Program-made: the position numbers and the translations under genes
In this document: in pieces, positions 35,206-43,283 of the stretch
How the letters are laid out: the number at the start of each line of letters is the position of its first letter
Position numbering within the stretch: the first letter of the stretch is position 1
The notes under the pieces: model-generated
Databases searched by the model: none
The model's input: the letters and a program-made list of their open reading frames with translations, nothing else
What the model was told of the DNA's origin: nothing
Source: Bacillus fonticola
Lineage (GTDB): Bacteria > Bacillota > Bacilli > Bacillales > JC228
Direction of reading: 5' to 3'
Length of the DNA stretch: 64,000 bases
Assembly (NCBI RefSeq): GCF_012955605.1
Contig: NZ_CP052135.1
Location: forward strand, 1,895,469-1,959,468

Positions 35206-36170
35206 TGTGCATTCGTCCTCTCTTCAACTGCTTTATAGTAGAATACACCCTCATGCTCTCTTACGCTAACCCTTCCCTTTGTTTCTAGGCAGTCCAATTG
35301 CCCCACCGTCTCACTGAGCACGAGTGGAAGTTGCGTTTTGTATGCATGGGGAAACAGCGCGACTCCTAAAGAAAACACCGTGTGCTCACTGGTAGCGATA
35401 TGTGTCAAGACGTGTTCTTCTCTTTTTTGTTGCTCGTTTAGCCGCTTTTCGATGAGTTCGATCGGCTTCTCAATGATCTCACCGTGCCCTGGATATACGG
35501 TCGAAAGTGGTAACGACAGTAACTTGTGCATTGTATTCATATGTTCTAGAATCGGTTTGGGTCTTGTCGTAGAGCCGTCTTCCACCGGCTCTAATATTGG
35601 GTTTGGTGAAATATGTGCTAGCAAAGCATCTCCAGCGATCAGCCTTCCTGATTCCAAATGAAAAAGGGCTAGCTGATTACTCGCGTGTCCGGGAGTCGTG
35701 ACTACCTCCCAGCCCAGATGCCCCGGTAACACGTCTCCTTCTTGTAATAAGTTCGTACACTCTCTGTTGCAAGAGTACTTCATCATGTCTGCTAGTGCAC
35801 GGCCCGCATCGAGAGAAACCGGCACCCCAAATTGCCTCCCCCAGGCAGAAAGTGCCTCTTGATAGTGCGTGTAAAAGTCATCTGTTCGAACGAGCCAGCG
35901 CTGAATTCCCTCTAGCCCAAAAACTGGTAGCTCAGGAAAGCGATCCAATAGCCCAACATGATCTGGGTGATGATGCGTTAGTACGATTTGATCAATGTCT
36001 TCTATGTTCATTCCGAATGCGTGTAATTGTGTATGTAATGAATCCCATGCCTCGTCGGTATTCGGGCCAACATCAATCAGTGTTGTCGTCGATGTAGATT
36101 TTAGCAAGTATACATGAACGTCCCCTACTTGAAACGGTGTCGGTATGGTTAGTTGAATAAGCTCTTCCAC
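35202..36170 (-). CDS. yqjP: MBL-fold metallohydrolase (YqjP)
   Basis: Metallo-beta-lactamase fold protein of 322 aa. The metal motif HxHxDH appears as LTHHHPDHVGL (about residues 64-74); later ligands lie in TTPGHASNQLAL, AGDALL and YPGHGEII. The C-terminal ~70 residues form an extra helical domain as in LACTB2-like hydrolases. Substrate unknown; glyoxalase II-like or RNase-like roles are both possible. Divergent from the proI T-box leader. Confidence 0.9.
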   Translation of the reverse strand: MEELIQLTIPTPFQVGDVHVYLLKSTSTTTLIDVGPNTDEAWDSLHTQLHAFGMNIEDIDQIVLTHHHPDHVGLLDRFPELPVFGLEGIQRWLVRTDDFYTHYQEALSAWGRQFGVPVSLDAGRALADMMKYSCNRECTNLLQEGDVLPGHLGWEVVTTPGHASNQLALFHLESGRLIAGDALLAHISPNPILEPVEDGSTTRPKPILEHMNTMHKLLSLPLSTVYPGHGEIIEKPIELIEKRLNEQQKREEHVLTHIATSEHTVFSLGVALFPHAYKTQLPLVLSETVGQLDCLETKGRVSVREHEGVFYYKAVEERTNAQ

Positions 36171-36223
36171 ATGTGAGCCCCCTCTTGAAAAAATGAATAC
36201 CTATTCATTGTACCTTCCACAAA

Positions 36224-36270
36224 TTGTTTTGTCATGCCCCTTGACAAAACAAGCTCACACTCTCCATAAT
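36224..36270 (+). promoter_or_regulatory. proI promoter with overlapping 11-bp inverted repeat
   Basis: TTGACA (36241-36246), an 18-nt spacer and CATAAT (36265-36270) form a sigma-A promoter for the T-box leader. TTGTTTTGTCA (36224-36234) and TGACAAAACAA (36242-36252) make a perfect 11-bp inverted repeat with a 7-nt centre that covers the -35. This looks like an operator, or a hairpin ending transcription into the promoter. Confidence 0.65.
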
Positions 36271-36279
36271 AAACAAAAC

Positions 36280-36520
36280 TTCAAATGTGCGTTGACGAAG
36301 ACCAGTAAACTTTGTGATGGATACTAGAGAGCAGAGCCCACCGGCTGAAAGGCTTTGCATCCCGCTCCCTTGTTGAACCCTATCTTCAGAGCTTGTAGAA
36401 AACCCTACACGTATGGGCACGTTACGCTCCAATGAGTGTGCACTGTTTTCATGTGCAAACAAAGGTGGTACCACGGAATCAAACCCTTTCGTCCTTTAGA
36501 AGACGGAAGGGTTTTTTTGT
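36280..36520 (+). ncRNA. T-box leader, proline-specific
   Basis: The T-box AGGTGGTACCACGG (36463-36476) precedes a terminator (AACCCTTTCGTC / GACGGAAGGGTT then TTTTTT, 36482-36517). Stem I shows GAAGA (36297-36301) with TCTTC (36383-36387), an AGTA loop-E motif, AGAGAG, and on the 3' side GAACCCTA at 36375-36382. The specifier is CCU or CCC, proline in either register. Uncharged tRNA-Pro should stabilise the antiterminator and turn on proI, as known for proline genes in Bacillus. Confidence 0.92.
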
Positions 36521-36533
36521 TTTGTAAATAACG

Positions 36534-36661
36534 GAGGAAAGGCTAAATTCGCGACGTCGTAGTAATGAACCTCGGCTAAAACCACGCCGTCCATGGCGCA
36601 ACGCCGAGCCACTCACGTCCTGTGAGCGAACGCCTTTCTGACCCACACGCGCGAGGCCCAA
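36534..36661 (+). repeat. Dispersed ~127-bp structured element, copy B
   Basis: Second copy of the element at 18232-18358, same orientation. Here CTCGGC pairs with GCCGAG, CTCAC with GTGAG, and an outer AAAGGC with GCCTTT, giving a multi-branched fold. It lies entirely between the T-box terminator and the proI ribosome site (AAGGAGGA at 36660), so it is part of the proI mRNA leader. Function unknown. Confidence 0.8.
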
Positions 36662-36674
36662 GGAGGAATGGAAA

Positions 36675-37544
36675 ATGAAATTAGCTTGTATCGGCGCTGG
36701 TTCGATGGCAGAAGCGATGATTAGTGGGATGGTATCGACCGGTGTTTTGGCCAAAGAAAAAATCGTTGTCACGAATAAACAAGATAAAGCTAAGCTAGAA
36801 CGTTTTTCACAAGTATACGGTGTCTGTACTAGTTCCTCATTGCCAAAGACGTTAGACGGTGCTGACGTCGTCTTACTCGCCATGAAACCAAAGGATATAG
36901 GTGAAGCTTGCCAGGCGCTGTCTTCATACATTCAAGATGGCACCGTGCTGCTTTCGGTTGTTGCAGGTGTGGAAACGGCGACGATTGTTTCCTATTTTCG
37001 GTCAGATATAGGCGTCATCCGTGCAATGCCGAACACGTCTAGTCACGTCGGCTTATCTATCACAAGTTTGTTCGCTTCAGAAAATGTTTCTTCGGAGGTT
37101 TACAACGAAGTTCACTCATGGTTTCAAGCCATCGGGGAAATCATAGAGGCGAAAACGGAAGAAGAGATGCACAGCCTCACTGCTCTGTTCGGTAGCGGGC
37201 CGGCGTATATGTATTACGTTGCTGAATCCCTGCAAAAGGCAGCAGAAAACCACGGGTTTGATGCTGACGCCGCGCAAATGTTTGTTACGTATATGTTGCG
37301 CGGGACATGTGAGATGCTAACGCAACGACAAGAAACGCCTGAAGCATTACGGGTAGCCATCACGAGTCCAGGTGGTACGACAGAGGCTGGCGTTAAAACA
37401 CTGCAATCGCATGATGTTCAAGATGCTTTTCTTCATTGTATTGACGCCGCAGCAAAACGGTCAAGAGAACTCGCCACACAATTTTCGCGTAAACAAACTG
37501 ATGAGCAGTTCGTTTCGGCAAACGCAAGAAAGCGTCTATACTAA
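36675..37544 (+). CDS. proI: Pyrroline-5-carboxylate reductase
   Basis: ProC-family enzyme of 289 aa that reduces pyrroline-5-carboxylate to proline with NAD(P)H. The N-terminal Rossmann motif is [12 protein letters not shown]; later conserved blocks are [11 protein letters not shown] (about residues 117-127), [11 protein letters not shown] and the C-terminal [14 protein letters not shown] at 36675 with AAGGAGGA upstream. A T-box specifying proline controls it, which fixes the role as proline synthesis. The yqjP-proI-namA order is conserved. Confidence 0.95.
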   Translation: MKLACIGAGSMAEAMISGMVSTGVLAKEKIVVTNKQDKAKLERFSQVYGVCTSSSLPKTLDGADVVLLAMKPKDIGEACQALSSYIQDGTVLLSVVAGVETATIVSYFRSDIGVIRAMPNTSSHVGLSITSLFASENVSSEVYNEVHSWFQAIGEIIEAKTEEEMHSLTALFGSGPAYMYYVAESLQKAAENHGFDADAAQMFVTYMLRGTCEMLTQRQETPEALRVAITSPGGTTEAGVKTLQSHDVQDAFLHCIDAAAKRSRELATQFSRKQTDEQFVSANARKRLY

Positions 37545-37578
37545 ACAAGAACGGTTGAATTTGGAAGGAGCGATTGCG

Positions 37579-38595
37579 TTGGAAACGAAATTATTTTCCC
37601 CTTACACAGTAAAGGGAGTCACATTAAAAAATCGAATTGTCATGTCGCCAATGTGTATGTACTCTTCACACAACAAAGACGGCATGGTGGAAGATTGGCA
37701 CATGACACACTATGTAAGTCGTGCAGTAGGACAAGTGGGGCTTGTGATGGTCGAAGCAACATCCGTCGCACCAGAAGGAAGAATATCTCCTCAAGATTTA
37801 GGCATCTGGTCTGATGAACACGTACCTCGTTTCAGAGAGCTCGTCAAACAAATAAAGGCTCACGGAGCAAAGGCAGCTATACAAATTGCACATGCAGGTA
37901 GAAAAGCTGTAGTGGATGAGGAAATTTTTGCTCCTACTGCTATTGCCTTTAACGATAAAATGAAAAAACCGACGGAAATGACGACAGAAAAAATTCAGAA
38001 AACGATTGCTGAGTTTCGCGACGGTGTTCGCCGTGCGAAGGAAGCCGGATTTGACATTATCGAGCTACACGGGGCGCACGGCTATTTGATTAACGAATTT
38101 TTGTCTCCAATCTCCAACAAAAGAACAGATGAATACGGGGGAGACAAACGAGCTCGCTACCGTTTTTTAGAAGAAACAATTGAGGCAGTTAAAGAGGTTT
38201 GGGACGGCCCACTGTTCGTTCGCATTTCCGCAAACGATTATCTGCCTGAAGGAATGACACCTGAGGCATACGTTGAGGTTTGTGGCTGGATGAAAGAGCA
38301 AGGCGTTGATTTAATCGACGTGAGTAGTGGTGCCATCGCTCCAGCTCGTATTCACGCTTACCCAGGCTACCAAGTCGGTTACAGCGAAACGATTAAACAC
38401 GGTGTGGGCATCGATACAGGGGCAGTCGGTTTGATTACAACCGGAAATCAAGCGGAGGAAATCTTGCAAAACGACCGCGCTGATTTAATTTTCCTCGCCC
38501 GTGCGCTACTTGACGATCCATATTGGGCAAAAACGGCCGCGAAGCAACTTGGTGTGGAGATCACACCACCTGTTCAGTATGAGCGTGGCTGGTAG
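37579..38595 (+). CDS. namA: NADPH dehydrogenase NamA (YqjM, old yellow enzyme)
   Basis: FMN-dependent ene-reductase of 338 aa, exactly the length of B. subtilis YqjM. Conserved segments are [13 protein letters not shown] (Cys near residue 26 that tunes the flavin), [25 protein letters not shown] and the C-terminal QYERGW whose Arg336 completes the neighbouring active site in the YqjM class. The start is a TTG at 37579 with AAGGAG 8 nt upstream; a longer frame overlaps proI and is rejected. It reduces unsaturated aldehydes and ketones, a likely detoxification role. Confidence 0.95.
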   Translation: METKLFSPYTVKGVTLKNRIVMSPMCMYSSHNKDGMVEDWHMTHYVSRAVGQVGLVMVEATSVAPEGRISPQDLGIWSDEHVPRFRELVKQIKAHGAKAAIQIAHAGRKAVVDEEIFAPTAIAFNDKMKKPTEMTTEKIQKTIAEFRDGVRRAKEAGFDIIELHGAHGYLINEFLSPISNKRTDEYGGDKRARYRFLEETIEAVKEVWDGPLFVRISANDYLPEGMTPEAYVEVCGWMKEQGVDLIDVSSGAIAPARIHAYPGYQVGYSETIKHGVGIDTGAVGLITTGNQAEEILQNDRADLIFLARALLDDPYWAKTAAKQLGVEITPPVQYERGW

Positions 38596-38614
38596 GTGGA
38601 TTTCGTTCAGGGGT

Positions 38615-38980
38615 AGCGCTCTTATCTCAGGATTAACGCTCTTATCCTGGGATTAGCGCTCTTATCCCGGGATTAACGCTCTTATCTCAGGATTAACGCT
38701 CTTATCCCGGGATTAACGCTCTTATCTCAGGATTAACGCTCTTATCCCGGGATTAGCGCTCTTATCTCAGGATTAACGCTCTTATCCTGGGATTAGCGCT
38801 CTTATCCCGGGATTAACGCTCTTATCTCAGGATTAACGCTCTTATCCCGGGATTAACGCTCTTATCCCGGAATTAACGCTCTTATCCCGGAATTAACGCT
38901 CTTATCCCGGAATTAACGCTCTTATCCTGGGATTAGCGCTCTTATCCCGGGATTAACGCTCTTATATCAAAACTAACGCT
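38615..38980. repeat. Tandem array of 20-bp units (array 3)
   Basis: About 18 contiguous 20-bp units of AACGCTCTTATCTCAGGATT, AACGCTCTTATCCCGGGATT and close variants (CCTGGG, CCCGGA). The inner ATCCCGGGAT is a 10-bp palindrome. Units are close to the first unit type of array 1, but without its alternating second type. It starts 20 bp after the namA stop. Confidence 0.95.
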
Positions 38981-39015
38981 ACTAGTTGAGGACTGTTTGT
39001 TTTTAATGTGCTTGA

Positions 39016-39060
39016 AACAAAAACGAGTCGAGGAGACACTCTCTTCGACTCGTTTTTGTT
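39016..39060. terminator. Strong bidirectional terminator after array 3
   Basis: AACAAAAACGAGTCGA pairs with TCGACTCGTTTTTGTT over 16 perfect bases with a 13-nt loop; A and T runs flank the core on both strands. It ends the namA transcript after the repeat array. Confidence 0.9.
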
Positions 39061-39070
39061 TGCCCTCTTC

Positions 39071-39300
39071 TCTATACAGACGCCTTCCAAGATCCACAAA
39101 CCCGTACAACAAGAAAAATAGGACGAGTGCAACGGCTTCTAGCGAAAGAATGTACTAAGGATACAGTCCACATACATCTAGCAAACTATCTTGTGCGGGT
39201 TTTTCACGTAAGAACATATAGTGACTACCTAAGGCAACATTCACAAAGTAAACGACAACCGCCAACAAATGTGCTGTACTTCCCCAATAAACTGTGCGTC
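39071..39300 (-). pseudogene. YwaF/TIGR02206-like membrane protein remnant with in-frame TAG
   Basis: The minus strand reads RTVYWGSTAHLLAVVVYFVN then ALGSHYMFLREKPAQDSLLD and GLYP, a TAG, then YILSLEAVALVLFFLLYGF in the same frame. Family members have PWYILSLE here, so the stop probably arose from TGG to TAG. The front half is missing; upstream (39300-39480) I see only a G7 run and no support for a frame. Confidence 0.65.
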
Positions 39301-39480
39301 TCCCCCCCTCTTTGCCACCAGCTTATAAACTCCCCTACTTTCGTTTGCCTCTGGCGTTTGCGCTTCTCCTCCTACACCTATTCTTCACTAAATGAGAAGT
39401 TGCCTGCTGTTTCGTGTCAACGTCTAAAAGGCCTAGGGGGGTACCCAAAGGCCTGCTAAGAAAAGTTTAATTGTTTGTTT

Positions 39481-39675
39481 CTACAAATTCTCACTTTGTT
39501 GCTGAATTTCTTCCCTCGCCAAATCTCGATTTGCCGTTTCAAGGGCTTTGTGATCATTAACGGAGTCCCCTGCGTAACCATCTTTCAAGTTAGAATATTC
39601 TGCATCGTTAACTGCACTGATTTGCTCCTTTTTTGGGGCTTGAGTCAAGTAGTCTGCGTTTTTCTTTTTGCTCAT
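39481..39675 (-). CDS. Hypothetical small hydrophilic protein
   Basis: Protein of 64 aa, rich in Lys, Glu, Asn and Ala, without hydrophobic segments (MSKKKNADYLTQAPKKEQIS, C-terminal LAREEIQQQSENL). The ATG at 39675 is chosen because AAGGAG is 8 nt upstream; a GTG three codons earlier lies inside that site. The composition is that of small spore or stress proteins, but I do not recognise a family. It lies alone between the YwaF remnant and rnz. Confidence 0.65.
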   Translation of the reverse strand: MSKKKNADYLTQAPKKEQISAVNDAEYSNLKDGYAGDSVNDHKALETANRDLAREEIQQQSENL

Positions 39676-39847
39676 TTTGGTCACTCCTTTTGTTTAGCCA
39701 GAAACATTCTTCTGCCTGCTATTAACGTGGCGGAAAACACTTAGAAGTATGTAATGGATCGCTTTTATTTTCGGGAGTCTAATCTTTGAAAGAAATTTTG
39801 CAAATAGGTAACATTCGACAAAATCCGGGTCGTACCAGTTCCTTGAA

Positions 39848-40780
39848 TTATGATCCTTTCCCTCTTAAAACCTCCACGATAAATCCATCATTCGCCACAT
39901 AAGTTTCCGGGAACACTCGCCGTGCTTGCTCCTCCAGCTCCGTACGCCCATCTTCATCGTATCGTGCGGACAAATGATTCAATATGAGCTTCTTGGCTCC
40001 TGCTTCTTTCGCAACAGTAGCCGCTTGTGTACACGTAGAATGGTAGTAGTCGTGGGCTCGCTTGTCTTCTCCATCAGCAAACGTCGCTTCATGAACGAGT
40101 ACGTCAGCGTCCTTCGCCAACTCAATGCTTGCCTGGCAAAAACGCGTGTCTCCCAAGATGGTCACGATTCGGCCGGGAATCTCTTCAGACAAGAAGTCGC
40201 TTCCCTCCACCGTTCGACCGTCTGATAATGTGACGGTTTTTCCTTCCTTTAGCTCACGATAAATCGGGCCTTCAGGGATGCCGGCTGCCCTTGCTTTGTC
40301 AATCAAAAACGCACCGGGGCTTGGTTTTTCCTCGATTCGATAGCCGTAGCATTCTACCCCGTGTTCTAATCGTTTCGCTGTCACTCGAAATTGTTTGTCC
40401 TCAAATACAAGTCCTTCTGTAACGTCTTGAATATGTAACGGATAGGCGAGCCGGGTGTCCACCATATCGAAGCTTGCATGAAGAAATGCCTCCATTCCGT
40501 ATGGTGCAAACACCGTCAAGGCCTCTTCTCCCCCTTGGTTCGATCGACTCCCCAAAAAACCAGGCAGTCCAAACACATGATCACCGTGCAAATGGGTGAC
40601 AAAGATGTTTTCGACTTTGCGTGGCTTTAATGTTGTATGCAGCATTTGGTGCTGGGTCGCTTCTCCGCAATCAAACAACCAGACAGTGCCTCGCTCTTGT
40701 AGCAACTTGAGCGCAAGTGAAGACACGTTCCGATGCTTCGACGGGATGCCTGCTCCTGTTCCTAAAAATTCAATTTCCAT
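39848..40780 (-). CDS. rnz: Ribonuclease Z
   Basis: tRNA 3' processing endonuclease of 310 aa, MBL fold. The metal motif is THLHGDHVFGLPGF (about residues 62-75); other ligands are in GDTRFC and LNHLSARY, and the exosite-type insertion (ELKEGKTVTLSDG) is present. It removes 3' trailers from tRNA precursors lacking encoded CCA. It is divergent from zwf, as in B. subtilis. Confidence 0.95.
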   Translation of the reverse strand: MEIEFLGTGAGIPSKHRNVSSLALKLLQERGTVWLFDCGEATQHQMLHTTLKPRKVENIFVTHLHGDHVFGLPGFLGSRSNQGGEEALTVFAPYGMEAFLHASFDMVDTRLAYPLHIQDVTEGLVFEDKQFRVTAKRLEHGVECYGYRIEEKPSPGAFLIDKARAAGIPEGPIYRELKEGKTVTLSDGRTVEGSDFLSEEIPGRIVTILGDTRFCQASIELAKDADVLVHEATFADGEDKRAHDYYHSTCTQAATVAKEAGAKKLILNHLSARYDEDGRTELEEQARRVFPETYVANDGFIVEVLRGKGS

Positions 40781-40858
40781 AAGCCCGCCTCATTTCATTT
40801 GTTACCTCTAGCATATCGTGAGCTACGCTGCAATTCAATATCACTGGGCTAACTAGAA

Positions 40859-40896
40859 TTGACCGCGGATATATCTCCCTCACCACGGATATCCGC
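40859..40896. repeat. Two-unit relative of array 2
   Basis: GACCGCGGATATATCTCCCT followed by CACCACGGATATCCGC repeats the array 2 unit plan at 20-bp spacing. GCGGATAT (40865-40872) and ATATCCGC (40889-40896) also make an 8-bp inverted repeat. It lies in the rnz-zwf divergent gap. Confidence 0.7.
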
Positions 40897-41017
40897 ATTC
40901 AACCGACACAACACGACGTTCTATTTGCGTTTGCAAGGTAGAAAAGATACTATGTGAAAGGAGTTAAACTGTACATATTCCACTTATTAAGTGTATAGAA
41001 AGAGAGGTGCTCACCTC

Positions 41018-42508
41018 ATGAGCAACCAAGAGACGCCATCTGTGCTATTGACAATTTTCGGGGCAACTGGAGACCTTGCGAGCCGTAAGCTGTTTCCTTC
41101 ATTATATAACTTGTACCAAAAAGGGCATCTTTCCAAAAACTTTGCGTGTGTAGGAGTTGCGCGTCGCAACCTTACTCAGGAAGAATTTAGACAACGTGTA
41201 CAGGATTCGATTGGCGAAGATGCTGAAGCTCTACAGCCATTTTTAGATCGGTTTTCGTACCACTCTCATGATGTGGCAGATCGTTCTTCTTACAAGGCGC
41301 TCAAGCAAATTACTGACGAACTTGATGACCGTTATCACATCGGTGGCAACCGCATCTTTTATTTAGCGATGGCGCCAGAATTTTTCGGTACAATCGCAGA
41401 GCACTTAAAGCAAGATGGACTAAAGTCAAGCGATGGCTTTAATCGTCTCGTGATTGAAAAGCCGTTCGGACATAATTTGCCTTCTGCTAAGGAATTGAAT
41501 GATCACATTCGAGAATCATTTAATGAAGAAGAGATTTACCGTATCGATCACTACCTAGGTAAAGAAATGGTGCAAAACATTGAGGTCATCCGCTTTGCTA
41601 ACGCACTGTTTGAGCCCCTTTGGAACAATCGTCACATTTCCAACATTCAAATTACGCTTGCCGAAGAGTTAGGTGTGGAGGAACGTGGTGGCTATTACGA
41701 GAAAAGTGGAGCCATTCGCGATATGGTGCAAAATCACATTTTACAAATGGTGTCGTTACTCGCAATGGAACCGCCGATTCGCCTCACAACAGACGAAATT
41801 CGTAGCGAAAAGGTGAAGGCGTTGCGGGCTCTTCGTTCATTACGTACTGAGGAAGTTCGCGATTCTTTCGTCCGTGGACAATATGATGCCGGAGAAATTC
41901 GCGCAAATGCCGTACCTGCCTACCGAGACGAAGATCACGTTGACACGGATTCCAATACGGAAACGTTTGTCGCTGGGAAGTTGACAATTGACAACTTCCG
42001 CTGGGCAGGAGTTCCATTTTACATTCGCACTGGCAAACGAATGCAAGCGAAGTCAACTAAAATCGTCGTGCAGTTCAAAGACATTCCAATGAACTTATAC
42101 GCTGAGCAAGGTGAAACGTTGAACCCAAATTTGCTCATCATACACATTCAACCCGATGAAGGCATTACGCTCCACTTGAATGCGAAGAAATCTGGCGAAA
42201 GTTTGGAAACGACACCAGTAAAATTAAACGCTGCCAATACGGCGCCTACAGGAATTAATACACCCGAAGCGTACGAGAAGCTATTATTCGATTGTATGCG
42301 TGGGGATGCGACAAACTTTACGCACTGGGACGAAGTGGCGTTAAGCTGGCAATTTGTTGATAAGATCTCGTCTGTATGGGAAGCAGAAAAAGAGAGCTTT
42401 CCGAATTACAAAGCGGGTACACCAGGCCCTGTAGTAGCAGACGAGCTTTTAGAGCGTGATGGTTTTCATTGGTGGGACATTGAATCGCTAGAGCTAAAAG
42501 ACTGTTAA
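41018..42508 (+). CDS. zwf: Glucose-6-phosphate 1-dehydrogenase
   Basis: NADP-dependent enzyme of 496 aa, first step of the oxidative pentose phosphate pathway. The Rossmann motif is TIFGATGDLASRKLFPSL, and the active-site motif RIDHYLGKEMVQN (about residues 175-187) holds the catalytic His region. ATG at 41018 with GAGAGGTG 8 nt upstream; an in-frame upstream extension is less likely. The ribosome site can pair with the bases just before the start (GAGGT/ACCTC). The partner gndA, next to zwf in B. subtilis, is absent from the window. Confidence 0.96.
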   Translation: MSNQETPSVLLTIFGATGDLASRKLFPSLYNLYQKGHLSKNFACVGVARRNLTQEEFRQRVQDSIGEDAEALQPFLDRFSYHSHDVADRSSYKALKQITDELDDRYHIGGNRIFYLAMAPEFFGTIAEHLKQDGLKSSDGFNRLVIEKPFGHNLPSAKELNDHIRESFNEEEIYRIDHYLGKEMVQNIEVIRFANALFEPLWNNRHISNIQITLAEELGVEERGGYYEKSGAIRDMVQNHILQMVSLLAMEPPIRLTTDEIRSEKVKALRALRSLRTEEVRDSFVRGQYDAGEIRANAVPAYRDEDHVDTDSNTETFVAGKLTIDNFRWAGVPFYIRTGKRMQAKSTKIVVQFKDIPMNLYAEQGETLNPNLLIIHIQPDEGITLHLNAKKSGESLETTPVKLNAANTAPTGINTPEAYEKLLFDCMRGDATNFTHWDEVALSWQFVDKISSVWEAEKESFPNYKAGTPGPVVADELLERDGFHWWDIESLELKDC

Positions 42509-42524
42509 AGAGGAGATGGGAGAA

Positions 42525-43157
42525 ATGGCAACTTTTTATGATGTAACGGCGCCAATTTACACAGGTATGGCGGTATATAAAAACAAAGAAGAAAAGCAAC
42601 CGAGCTTTGATACGAAAACGAACGGGCATGTGACGGAGACGCGCGTTAGCCTTGACGTACACACAGGCACACACGTTGACGCGCCCCTTCATATGATCAA
42701 CGATGGCGCCACGATTGAAACGATCGATATGAACCGACTTGTTCGTCCTGTCAAAGTGCTTGATTTAACAAATGTGCAAACAGCGATTGAGCAAACCGAC
42801 CTTGAACAATGTGGGACATCTATTGAAAAAGACGACTTCCTTCTTTTTAAAACGCGTAACTCGGCGGTTGATGAGTTTGACTTTGAATTTGTGTATCTGC
42901 ACGAGAGTGGCGCACGCTATTTGGCAGAAATCGGTGTTGATGGCGTCGGGATTGATTCTCTCGGTGTAGAACGGGCACAAGAAGGTCATCCAACACACAG
43001 GACATTAATGCAACACGATACGATTATTATGGAAGGCTTGCGACTGCAAGACGTTCCCGCGGGAAGTTACTTTATGGTCGCTGCACCGATGAATCTCCTT
43101 GGGACAGATGCATCTCCAGCGCGTGTGCTTTTGTTTACTAAGACTCCATCATTATAA
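42525..43157 (+). CDS. Cyclase family protein (kynurenine formamidase-like)
   Basis: Protein of 210 aa with the PF04199 signature VHTGTHVDAPLH (about residues 48-59), a metal site of His, His and Asp, and IGVDGVGIDSLGVE later. Family members hydrolyse N-formylkynurenine or related amides; no tryptophan-degradation gene is adjacent, so the substrate is open. The ATG at 42525 is preferred because AGGAG lies 9 nt upstream; the one at 42516 touches it. It follows zwf by 16 bp, so it is probably cotranscribed. Confidence 0.88.
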   Translation: MATFYDVTAPIYTGMAVYKNKEEKQPSFDTKTNGHVTETRVSLDVHTGTHVDAPLHMINDGATIETIDMNRLVRPVKVLDLTNVQTAIEQTDLEQCGTSIEKDDFLLFKTRNSAVDEFDFEFVYLHESGARYLAEIGVDGVGIDSLGVERAQEGHPTHRTLMQHDTIIMEGLRLQDVPAGSYFMVAAPMNLLGTDASPARVLLFTKTPSL

Positions 43158-43159
43158 AA

Positions 43160-43199
43160 AAACAGGTAGGGTGCTCAATTGAGTGCTCCTACCTATTTT
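43160..43199. terminator. Terminator between the cyclase gene and dinB
   Basis: AGGTAGG pairs with CCTACCT and an inner TGCTC/GAGTG region extends the stem around AATT; T-rich and A-rich flanks are on either side. It lies between two convergent genes. Confidence 0.85.
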
Positions 43200-43283
43200 C
43201 ATATGCTTTTAACTTGAAAATGTGATGCCTTGAGCCTTTAGCAAATTCTATTTAACTAAAGCCTCACGTTTCAAGCGTACTCG

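Noticed and set aside
36479-36931. Minus-strand ORF of 150 codons across the dispersed element and proI start
   Set aside because: It is antisense to proI and the leader. A similar frame at 18188-18430 arises because both copies share the same repeat sequence.
37372-37578. N-terminal extension of namA inside proI
   Set aside because: The TTG at 37579 with AAGGAG gives exactly the 338-aa length of the family; the extension is proI sequence in another frame.
39127-39459. Plus-strand ORF of 110 codons after array 3
   Set aside because: Antisense to the YwaF-like remnant, which has recognisable protein motifs on the other strand.
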